Shown piece after piece: positions 1-6,447 of a stretch of DNA of 14,891 nt; the stretch's first letter is position 1; each line of letters begins with the position of its first letter. The stretch is from an uncultured Lachnospiraceae bacterium (GTDB lineage: Bacteria; Bacillota; Clostridia; Lachnospirales; Lachnospiraceae), in assembly GCA_947178465.1 (NCBI GenBank), contig CAMWYL010000039.1, forward strand, positions 1 to 14,891, read 5' to 3'. The translations under genes and the position numbers were made by a program. The notes under the pieces were generated by a model. It was not told the origin of the DNA. It searched no databases and was given only the letters and a program-made list of their open reading frames with translations.

Positions 1-141
1 ATCTTAATATTCGTATTAATGGACGTGGAAAAGTGAATAACCCCTCTTCTTATGATATATAAAGGAAAATATCACGGTAAAAGTCTGTGGATAACAATAA
101 TAAAAAGTCTGAGGTTATTTGAATTGATTCACAATCCGTCT
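1..141. other. dnaA downstream intergenic region, left part of oriC
   Basis: AT-rich non-coding stretch after the dnaA stop codon. It has one perfect DnaA box (TGTGGATAA, 86-94) and a weaker relative (AGTGAATAA, 32-40). In Firmicutes this dnaA-dnaN gap carries the DNA-unwinding part of a bipartite origin, so dnaN is expected just beyond the left edge; that gene is not in the window. I looked for a row of DnaA-trio triplets beside the box and saw no convincing one. Confidence 0.6.
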
Positions 142-1506
142 TTAGCCGGGTGAAAGCTTTTTCTTAATGGTTTCGATTTTATTTCTTAAATCCTCATCTG
201 TCTGCATTAATTCCGTAATCTTTTCCACACCGTGGATAACAGTCGTATGGTCTTTTTTGCTTAAAAGAGCGGCTACGTTCTGTAATGAGGCGGTGGTCAT
301 GGTACGACAAAGATACATAATGATCTGTCTCGGAAGCACGTATTCGGAATTGCGTCTTTTGGAGGTTATGTCCTCCTTTGATACGTTAAAATGTTCGGAA
401 ACGACATCCACGATCAGATTCGGTGTCACCTCACGGATTTGATCAGGATAGATAATATCTTTTAAAGCGTCTTCCGCAAGTGCGAGCGTGAGTTCCTTTT
501 TATTTAAACGGGCATTTGCCAACACCTTATTCAAGGCACCCTCCAACTCACGAATGTTGGACTTGATATTTGTCGCGATGTACTGAAAAATCTCGTCATC
601 TATTGCCTTATTGTAATTCTCCGCGTTTTTCTGAAGAATGGCCATGCGCGTTTCGTAATCAGGCGGCTGAATATCAGCAATCAATCCCCACTCGAACCGT
701 GAGCGGAACCGTTCTTCCAAGGTTTCCATCTCTTTAGGCGGTTTGTCGGAGGAAAGAATAATTTGTTTTCCCGCGGAATGAAGGACATTAAAGGTATGGA
801 AAAATTCCTCCTGTGTGGATTCCTTTCCTATTACAAACTGGATATCGTCGATCAATAATACATCGACTGTTCTGTATTTCTCGCGCAGCTTCGTCATGGC
901 CGCGGCATTACCGCTTCGGATAGATTCAATTACCTCGTTTGTAAACTGTTCGGAGGTAACATACAAAACCTTCATATTATTATTCTGTTCTAATACAAAA
1001 TGTCCGATGGAATGCATCAGGTGTGTCTTCCCCAAACCTGCGCCGCCATACAGATAGAGCGGATTGTATGCTTCTCCCGGAGATTCCGCTACGGCAAGGG
1101 CAGCGGAATGTGCGAATTTATTGTTGTTTCCTACAACAAAGGTATCAAACTTATATTTATTGTTCAGGTTTGCGTTCTCATAATTGATATTGCTGACGCT
1201 TTTGGATGCAAAGGAGGCGTCGTCTTCATCACCGGGCGTGACAATATCCTTTTCCGTGATAAAAGTAACGGTATAATCATGGTTCATCAGCTCTGAAATC
1301 GTGACATTAAAATAAATCGTGTACTGCTTCTGGATATAGCTTTGAAGGTGTGCCTGTTCCGATGGTATAAGAATATAAACGGTATCGTTTTCTTCTTTAT
1401 AAAATTGAAGCGGTGCTACCCATGTGTTGAAGGATATATTTGTCAGCTCATATTCATTTCTCAGAATTTCTTTGATCTCATCCCATTTTTCTTTGATTTC
1501 ACCCAT
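142..1506 (-). CDS. dnaA: Chromosomal replication initiator protein DnaA
   Basis: Initiator ATPase that binds DnaA boxes and opens the origin. The 454-residue length is normal. Domain I is at the N terminus (about 1-85, with the typical NTWVAPLQF segment), followed by a short variable linker. The AAA+ domain has Walker A GGAGLGKTH at 154-162 and Walker B LLIDDIQF at 217-224, with an arginine-rich ERFRSRFEWG segment at 265-274. Domain IV, the DNA-binding helix-turn-helix, carries the DnaA signature KKDHTTVIHGVEKI at 417-430. The ATG at 1506 has an AGAGG ribosome site six bases upstream (1513-1517) and fits the family start. It is transcribed away from oriC on the leading strand, divergently from rpmH. 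DnaA boxes in the upstream region suggest autoregulation. Identification is secure. Confidence 0.98.
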   Translation of the reverse strand: MGEIKEKWDEIKEILRNEYELTNISFNTWVAPLQFYKEENDTVYILIPSEQAHLQSYIQKQYTIYFNVTISELMNHDYTVTFITEKDIVTPGDEDDASFASKSVSNINYENANLNNKYKFDTFVVGNNNKFAHSAALAVAESPGEAYNPLYLYGGAGLGKTHLMHSIGHFVLEQNNNMKVLYVTSEQFTNEVIESIRSGNAAAMTKLREKYRTVDVLLIDDIQFVIGKESTQEEFFHTFNVLHSAGKQIILSSDKPPKEMETLEERFRSRFEWGLIADIQPPDYETRMAILQKNAENYNKAIDDEIFQYIATNIKSNIRELEGALNKVLANARLNKKELTLALAEDALKDIIYPDQIREVTPNLIVDVVSEHFNVSKEDITSKRRNSEYVLPRQIIMYLCRTMTTASLQNVAALLSKKDHTTVIHGVEKITELMQTDEDLRNKIETIKKKLSPG

Positions 1507-1905
1507 GTAATACCTCTGATTATTCTCTATTCAACGCGTGCAGGACTTTGTGCAAAATATACACATACCCTTTTAATAGTAAACTAAAAATGCGAAAAAA
1601 TCAAATATTTTCGTAAGAATAATGACAATATGAGAAAAATAAATATCCACATATCTCTGAAAAAGTATGTGAAAAATGTGGATAACTTAATCAACGGCAT
1701 GTGGAAATATAAAAAATATTGAAATTTTATTCAAGAAATCCACAAGATTGTGGATAAATTGTGCATTGTTATATACGAATTCCACAGAATGTTTTTATTG
1801 AGTTTTTGCTTTTTGTGAAATTCTTTATTTAATTATTTACAGAAAATATCCACAAGTTAATCACATTATGTGGATAAGTTACAGGCTTTGTGGAAATAAA
1901 AATAT
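1507..1905. other. Chromosomal replication origin (oriC), DnaA-box region
   Basis: Very AT-rich non-coding DNA between divergent dnaA and rpmH. Perfect boxes TGTGGATAA lie at 1677-1685, 1749-1757 and 1869-1877. One-mismatch boxes ATATCCACA, in the opposite orientation, lie at 1643-1651 and 1846-1854. Weaker ones are AAATCCACA at 1736-1744 and TGTGGAAAT at 1700-1708 and 1889-1897. The density of boxes in both orientations, next to dnaA and in the conserved rpmH-dnaA context, identifies the origin. With the box at 86-94 it forms a bipartite origin flanking dnaA, as in Bacillus. GC skew over a larger region would confirm it. Confidence 0.92.
1556..1583 (-). promoter_or_regulatory. Candidate dnaA promoter
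   Basis: Read on the minus strand, TTTACT (1583-1578) is followed after 16 bases by TATATT (1561-1556), a plausible sigma-A promoter. It would start transcription about 45 bases before the dnaA ATG. It borders the DnaA-box region, consistent with DnaA autoregulation. Assigned by sequence match only. Confidence 0.5.
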
Positions 1906-1907
1906 TC

Positions 1908-1936
1908 TTGACTTCAATATTCCGATATTATATAAT
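1908..1936 (+). promoter_or_regulatory. Promoter of the rpmH-rnpA-yidD-yidC-jag operon
   Basis: TTGACT (1908-1913), a 17-base spacer, then a perfect TATAAT (1931-1936): the strongest sigma-A promoter match in the window. Transcription would start near 1943, leaving an untranslated leader of about 100 bases before rpmH. The last weak DnaA box (1889-1897) lies just upstream of the -35 element, so DnaA occupancy could affect it. Confidence 0.8.
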
Positions 1937-2042
1937 CGTTATGACATTTTCCAATACCATGGGATATCAGCATTGTTAATTGTTGATAGTTGATAGAAAA
2001 ATGAGGTTATAAAGATTATAATGAGAAGGAGGTGTTTCTCAG

Positions 2043-2177
2043 ATGAAAATGACATTTCAGCCTAAAAAGAGACAGAGATCAAAGGTTCATGGATTTAGAG
2101 CGAGAATGAGTACGCCGGGCGGAAGAAAGGTTCTGGCTGCCAGACGTGCAAAGGGAAGAAAGAGATTATCCGCATAA
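2043..2177 (+). CDS. rpmH: 50S ribosomal protein L34
   Basis: 44-residue, strongly basic protein of the large ribosomal subunit. It begins MKMTFQPKKRQRSKVHGFRA and ends GRKRLSA. The central RMSTPGGRKVLAARRAKGRKRL segment spans the classic L34 block (residues 21-42), and the length is exactly that of the family. The start is fixed by a very strong ribosome site, AAGGAGGTG at 2026-2034, eight bases before the ATG. It is the first gene of the operon and follows the consensus promoter at 1908-1936. A hairpin terminator sits six bases after the stop. The conserved position beside oriC supports the call. Confidence 0.98.
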   Translation: MKMTFQPKKRQRSKVHGFRARMSTPGGRKVLAARRAKGRKRLSA

Positions 2178-2182
2178 TGCAC

Positions 2183-2209
2183 AGGTCACAATTTATGTGA
2201 CCTTTTTTT
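2183..2209 (+). terminator. Intrinsic terminator/attenuator between rpmH and rnpA
   Basis: AGGTCACA (2183-2190) pairs perfectly with TGTGACCT (2196-2203) around a 5-base loop, and seven T's (2203-2209) follow. This is a standard rho-independent terminator. It lies inside an operon, 6 bases after rpmH and 31 bases before the rnpA start, so it probably acts as a partial terminator that gives much more L34 than RNase P protein. Confidence 0.8.
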
Positions 2210-2240
2210 CTACATGGGATTTGTCGCACGGAGGATTGCT

Positions 2241-2579
2241 GTGAAATTTTCGGAGTCTTTAAAAAAGAATACGGATTTTAAGAATGTTTATGCGAATGGA
2301 AAGAGCTATGCAAACAGATATCTGGTCATGTATGTATTGGAAAATGGATCAAACGGGAACAGACTTGGAATTTCAGTCAGTAAAAAAGTAGGAAACAGTG
2401 TCGTGCGGCATCGTATTACAAGATTGGTAAGAGAAAGCTACAGACTACACGAAGATATATTTAATAGTGGTTTAGATATAGTAGTCGTTGCGAGGGTAAA
2501 TGCGCGGGACGTGAAGTATCCGGCCATAGAGAGCGCATTGCTTCATGTATCGAGGCTCCATAAAATATGTAAAATATAA
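2241..2579 (+). CDS. rnpA: Ribonuclease P protein component
   Basis: Small basic protein that binds the RNase P RNA and helps it cut the 5' leader from pre-tRNAs. With a GTG start at 2241 the protein is 112 residues and begins MKFSESLKKNTDFKNVYANG, the usual family start. The RNA-binding signature, RLGISVSKKVGNSVVRHR with following RLVRESYR, lies at about residues 47-74. A GGAGGA ribosome site (2230-2235) five bases before the GTG decides the start. An in-frame ATG at 2214 would add nine residues but has no ribosome site and lies just after the terminator T-run. It is the second gene of the operon, with yidD 9 bases downstream. Confidence 0.96.
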   Translation: MKFSESLKKNTDFKNVYANGKSYANRYLVMYVLENGSNGNRLGISVSKKVGNSVVRHRITRLVRESYRLHEDIFNSGLDIVVVARVNARDVKYPAIESALLHVSRLHKICKI

Positions 2580-2588
2580 ATTTTTGAG

Positions 2589-2849
2589 ATGAAAAAGCTT
2601 TTAATTTGGATTATTTTATTCTATAGAAAATATTTATCACCGCTTAAATATACAAAATGTCCTTATTACCCATCATGCTCCCAATACGGACTGGAGGCAG
2701 TTCAAAAATATGGTGCAGTAAAGGGTGGTTTTTTTGCGTTATGGAGAATCCTTCGATGCAATCCTTTTTCAAAGGGCGGATATGACCCTGTTCCCTTGAG
2801 GAAGGAGAAGAAAAAGGTTCAGACCTTTTACAGCTTTAAGGAGGAGTAG
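2589..2849 (+). CDS. yidD: Membrane protein insertion efficiency factor YidD
   Basis: 86-residue member of the YidD (DUF37) family, a small membrane-associated helper of YidC-dependent membrane protein insertion. The N-terminal hydrophobic, amphipathic segment (KLLIWIILFYRKYLSPL, 3-19) is followed by the cysteine signature CPYYPSCSQYG at 24-34. Then come the typical AVKGGFFALWRILRCNPFSKGG run and YDPVP. All three conserved cysteines are present (C24, C30, C57). The ribosome site before the ATG is weak (only TTGAG), so translation may depend on rnpA upstream. It sits between rnpA and yidC, the classic context, with only one base between its stop and the yidC ATG. Confidence 0.95.
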   Translation: MKKLLIWIILFYRKYLSPLKYTKCPYYPSCSQYGLEAVQKYGAVKGGFFALWRILRCNPFSKGGYDPVPLRKEKKKVQTFYSFKEE

Positions 2850-2850
2850 G

Positions 2851-4191
2851 ATGGATTTTATATTATTGACACAGAATTCAACTCCGATATTCAAATACAT
2901 CGTCAGGCTTCTTGGCCTGATTATGAATATTATCTTTGAATTTCTGAATTTGGTGGGGATTCCGAATATCGGTTTAGCAATTATTTTATTTACAATTGTT
3001 GTTTATTTGTTATTGATGCCGCTCACGATTAAGCAGCAGCGGTTTTCAAAGCTGTCCGCGCGGATGAATCCTGAGCTTGAAGCGATTCGTGAAAAGTATA
3101 AAGGCAAGCAGGATCAAGAGTCCATGATGGCGATGAATATGGAAAATAAAAGGGTCTATGCCAAGTACGGTGTATCCCCTTCGGGAAGCTGTTTACAGCT
3201 TTTGATTCAGATGCCTATTTTACTTGCGCTCTATCGTGTTATTTATGCGATGCCTGCTTATGTGACAAAGCTTGGCGATGCGTTTGGCGTTCTTGCGGAT
3301 AAGATTATGACTGCGGCGGATGGCGTGGAATATATCAAGGGAATGCAGGCGGCAAATTATTTTTCAAAGAATTTTGATATTGCGGGAAATACAAGAAATG
3401 CTATTATTGATACCTTGAATAAGGTTTCCACAACAGATATGGCAGCTTTATCTGAAAAGTTTGGTTTATCAGATCTTGTTTATAATGGAAGGATTATTTT
3501 ATCAAACGATACACAGAGAGGCTTGATTGATCAGTATAATAATTTTCTTGGATTAAATATCGGAAACTCCCCTATGGATACAATTCAGTCGGCTTTTGCA
3601 TTGGGAGATTATTTTTTGTTGATTGGTGCTGCCTCCATTCCGATATTGTCAGCTGTTACACAGTGGATTAATTATAAGCTGATGCCGCAGGCTGCTTCCA
3701 ATGATAAGGATAAGAAAAAGACGCCGACGAGCGACACGGCAGAAGCAATGCAGCAGTCAATGAAGACGATGAATGTCATTATGCCGATTATGTCTGCATG
3801 GCTCTGTCTGACGCTTCCCGCAGGTATGGGTTTGTACTGGGTTATTGGTGCGGTAGTAAGAAGTATCCAGCAGGTTGCAATCAATAAGCATATTGACAAG
3901 ATGGATATTGAAGGCGAGATTGAGAAGAATATTGAGAAATATAATGAGAAGCTGAAGAAACAGGGAATTGACCCTGCGAAGCTCAATGCTGCGGCAAGGA
4001 CAAGCACAAAGAATATTGCTTCCAAAGCAGCTTATCAATCCTCTTCCGTAAAGAAGACTGCAAAAACGGAGGAGGAACGCGCAGAAGAAATCCGCAAGTC
4101 AACGGAATATTATAATAAGAACGCGAAGCCCGGAAGCCTTGCTGCCAAGGCCGCTATGGTAAAACAATATAACGAAAAGAATAACAAGTAA
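2851..4191 (+). CDS. yidC: Membrane protein insertase YidC/OxaA (SpoIIIJ family)
   Basis: Inserts and folds membrane proteins, alone or with Sec. The conserved core has a transmembrane segment at about 40-58, then the cytoplasmic loop IKQQRFSKLSARMNPELEAI (60-79). A second segment with LLIQMPILLALYRVIYAMP lies at about 117-135, and the last segments are at 252-275 and 308-343. No lipobox cysteine is visible; the N-terminal hydrophobic stretch (13-36) looks uncleaved. Two features differ from the Bacillus proteins. The groove arginine (SpoIIIJ Arg73) aligns with Tyr52. About 110 residues separate transmembrane segments 2 and 3, far more than in SpoIIIJ. The 446-residue length is therefore long, helped by a charged, lysine-rich tail (345-446). 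The ribosome site AAGGAGGAG precedes the ATG. jag follows in the operon, as usual. Confidence 0.96.
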   Translation: MDFILLTQNSTPIFKYIVRLLGLIMNIIFEFLNLVGIPNIGLAIILFTIVVYLLLMPLTIKQQRFSKLSARMNPELEAIREKYKGKQDQESMMAMNMENKRVYAKYGVSPSGSCLQLLIQMPILLALYRVIYAMPAYVTKLGDAFGVLADKIMTAADGVEYIKGMQAANYFSKNFDIAGNTRNAIIDTLNKVSTTDMAALSEKFGLSDLVYNGRIILSNDTQRGLIDQYNNFLGLNIGNSPMDTIQSAFALGDYFLLIGAASIPILSAVTQWINYKLMPQAASNDKDKKKTPTSDTAEAMQQSMKTMNVIMPIMSAWLCLTLPAGMGLYWVIGAVVRSIQQVAINKHIDKMDIEGEIEKNIEKYNEKLKKQGIDPAKLNAAARTSTKNIASKAAYQSSSVKKTAKTEEERAEEIRKSTEYYNKNAKPGSLAAKAAMVKQYNEKNNK

Positions 4192-4212
4192 ATGCATAAG
4201 GGGGACGGAACA

Positions 4213-4950
4213 ATGGAATATGTTGAATTCAAAGGTAAAACAAAGAGTGAAGCAATTACTGAAGCATGCAGGCATTTTTCAATTCCAAGTGATAAGCTTG
4301 ATTATGAAATAGTAGATGAAGGTAAGGCAGGTCTTTTGGGAATCGGTGCAAAGCCTGCAATCATAAAGGCACGGATAAAAGAGGAGGAGCAGGAGGTAGT
4401 TGAGCCCGTAAAGATTTCCACTCTTGTATCTGAGGAGAATACGGAAAAGAAGCCTGCTGTTGTATCTGTTGCTTCTTCTGCCGCCGTTTCGGATGATGAT
4501 GTTGAGGCCGTTACAAAGAAATTTTTGAGTGATGTTTTTGCGGCGATGCATATGACTGTCACGGTAGAAACAAAGTACAATGATTCCCTGCGTTCATTGG
4601 ATGTAGAGCTGAGTGGTGACGAGATGGGCGTGTTAATTGGTAAGAGAGGCCAGACATTGGATTCACTGCAATATTTGATTTCTCTTGTTGTCAATAAGGG
4701 AACGACGGAATATATCAGGGTTAAGGTTGATACCGAGAACTACAGACAAAGACGTAAGGAGACGCTTGAAAACCTTGCAAAGAATATTTCTTATAAGGTA
4801 AAGAGGACAAAGCGGCCTGTTGCGCTGGAGCCTATGAATCCCTATGAGAGAAGGATTATTCATTCGGCTTTACAAAATGACAGATATGTCACTACTTACA
4901 GCGAGGGCGAGGAACCTTACAGAAGAGTGGTTGTTACTTTAAAGAGATAA
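4213..4950 (+). CDS. jag: RNA-binding protein Jag/KhpB (KH and R3H domains)
   Basis: Cytoplasmic RNA-binding protein (Jag, also KhpB/EloR) implicated in cell elongation and division in Gram-positive bacteria. From the ATG at 4213 it has 245 residues. The Jag_N domain is at about 1-52 (EGKAGLLGIGAKPA). An acidic, low-complexity linker spans 55-98. A KH domain with the GKRG loop at 143-146 (VLIGKRGQTLDSLQYL) follows. A C-terminal R3H domain at about 180-245 has the Arg-x3-His pair R213/H217. An in-frame ATG lies directly after the yidC stop (4192) and would add seven residues. The AAGGGGGA ribosome site (4198-4205) favours 4213. It is the last gene of the rpmH operon, with a terminator seven bases downstream. 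Confidence 0.94.
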   Translation: MEYVEFKGKTKSEAITEACRHFSIPSDKLDYEIVDEGKAGLLGIGAKPAIIKARIKEEEQEVVEPVKISTLVSEENTEKKPAVVSVASSAAVSDDDVEAVTKKFLSDVFAAMHMTVTVETKYNDSLRSLDVELSGDEMGVLIGKRGQTLDSLQYLISLVVNKGTTEYIRVKVDTENYRQRRKETLENLAKNISYKVKRTKRPVALEPMNPYERRIIHSALQNDRYVTTYSEGEEPYRRVVVTLKR

Positions 4951-4956
4951 GCTGCG

Positions 4957-4984
4957 AAAGCCTCCATTTTATATGGAGGCTTTT
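4957..4984 (+). terminator. Terminator of the rpmH-jag operon
   Basis: AAAGCCTCCAT (4957-4967) pairs over 11 bp with ATGGAGGCTTT (4973-4983) around a 5-base loop, and the run of T's ends at 4984. The stem is strong and the T-run short. The A's on the upstream side could give some function on the other strand. Confidence 0.75.
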
Positions 4985-5032
4985 CCATCATAATATGATA
5001 TCGGTAATATTTGAAGGGATACGGTTTTTGCA

Positions 5033-6436
5033 ATGAAGACAGATACGATTGCGGCGATTGCGACGGCGGTAAGTGATTCCGGAATTGGCATTATCCGCGT
5101 CAGCGGGGAAAATGCGATAGAGGCTGTCGATGGTCTTTATCGTTCCAAGGGGAATAAAAAGAGACTTTCAGCAGTGAAAAGCCATACGATTCATTATGGT
5201 TTTATTTTTGATGACGAGGAGCTGCTTGACGAGGTTATGGTAGCAGTGATGAAGGCGCCGAATACCTATACGCGTGAAGATACGGTGGAGATTGACTGTC
5301 ATGGTGGTATTCTTGTAATAAACAGGATTCTTGAGACACTTTTAAAACATGGCTGTCGGTTGGCGGAACCGGGGGAATTTACAAAGCGTGCTTTTTTAAA
5401 TGGAAGGATTGATTTGTCTGAAGCTGAGGCCGTTATGGACATTATTCATTCTAAGAATGAGTTTGCGCTGAAAAGCTCAATAAATCAGTTAAAGGGAAGT
5501 GTTTCTGACAAGGTTCGTTCCCTGCGTGAGGATATTTTATATGAGATTGCCTTTATTGAGTCGGCATTGGACGATCCTGAGCATATCAGTCTTGATGGGT
5601 TTTGTGAACGGCTGGAGGAAAAGACTCTCAGAATTTCAGGGGAATTAAAAAAGCTTACAGAAAGTGCGGATAATGGAAAGATGTTGAAGGATGGCATCAA
5701 TACGGTGATTGTCGGGAAGCCGAATGCGGGAAAGTCTTCGCTGCTCAATGTGCTTGTGGGTGAAGAAAAGGCGATTGTGACGAGTATAGCGGGAACAACA
5801 AGGGATGCGATTGAAGAATACATCAGACTGAATGGAGTCGGTCTCAATATTATTGATACGGCGGGTATTCGCAATACGGAAGATGAGATAGAAAAAATCG
5901 GTGTGGACAAGGCGCGGAAATATGCCGCGAATGCGGATTTAGTTATTTATGTGGTGGATGCTTCCTGTCCGCTTGATGAAAATGATGAAGAGATCATAAG
6001 ATTAATTTCTGATAAAAAGCTGATTGTTTTGCTGAATAAAACGGATTTAGAGCAGGTTGTTACGGATGAGGATATACGAAATCAATTTATAAATATGCCG
6101 GATGTGTCAGAAAATGACTGTCGGATTATCTGTACCTCGACAAAGGAAAATATCGGAATGAATGCATTTGAGGATGCGGTAAAGGAGATGTTCTTTAACG
6201 GTGAGTTTGCCGTCAATGATGAGCTTATCATTACAAATATGCGGCATAAGGAGGCGTTGATGGAAGCGTATAAAAGTATGGAGATGGTACAGGAAAGCCT
6301 GAAAAATCATATGCCTGAGGATTTTTATTCAATTGATTTAATGAGTGCGTATGTTGCGCTTGGACGGATTATCGGTGAAGAGGTTGGGGATGATCTGGTG
6401 AATGAGATTTTTGGAAAGTTTTGTATGGGGAAATAG
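5033..6436 (+). CDS. mnmE: tRNA modification GTPase MnmE (TrmE)
   Basis: Works with MnmG to add the aminomethyl-type group at C5 of the wobble uridine in certain tRNAs. It is 467 residues, typical of the family. The N-terminal folate-binding domain (about 1-120) begins MKTDTIAAIATAVSDSGIGI. A helical domain encloses the GTPase domain, which has G1 GKPNAGKS (228-235), G2 GTTRD (254-258), G3 DTAG (275-278) and G4 NKTD (335-338). The C terminus is FCMGK, with the conserved cysteine C464; the usual text is FCIGK. A GAAGGGA ribosome-like site (5013-5019) is 13 bases away, longer than ideal, but the start matches the family. The previous operon ends in a terminator, so a separate promoter is likely; I see only a weak candidate (TTTCCA-17-TAATAT, 4982-5010). 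The stop codon TAG lies within the mnmG ribosome site. Confidence 0.97.
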   Translation: MKTDTIAAIATAVSDSGIGIIRVSGENAIEAVDGLYRSKGNKKRLSAVKSHTIHYGFIFDDEELLDEVMVAVMKAPNTYTREDTVEIDCHGGILVINRILETLLKHGCRLAEPGEFTKRAFLNGRIDLSEAEAVMDIIHSKNEFALKSSINQLKGSVSDKVRSLREDILYEIAFIESALDDPEHISLDGFCERLEEKTLRISGELKKLTESADNGKMLKDGINTVIVGKPNAGKSSLLNVLVGEEKAIVTSIAGTTRDAIEEYIRLNGVGLNIIDTAGIRNTEDEIEKIGVDKARKYAANADLVIYVVDASCPLDENDEEIIRLISDKKLIVLLNKTDLEQVVTDEDIRNQFINMPDVSENDCRIICTSTKENIGMNAFEDAVKEMFFNGEFAVNDELIITNMRHKEALMEAYKSMEMVQESLKNHMPEDFYSIDLMSAYVALGRIIGEEVGDDLVNEIFGKFCMGK

Positions 6437-6447
6437 GAGGTTGCGGA

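Noticed and set aside
228..236. DnaA-box-like CGTGGATAA inside dnaA
   Set aside because: One mismatch and within coding sequence; one such match is expected by chance.
4192..4212. Earlier jag start directly after the yidC stop
   Set aside because: It would add seven residues not typical of Jag and precedes the ribosome site at 4198-4205.
4302..4694. Minus-strand frame of 130 codons inside jag
   Set aside because: Antisense to a well-supported KH/R3H protein; serine- and threonine-rich shadow translation.
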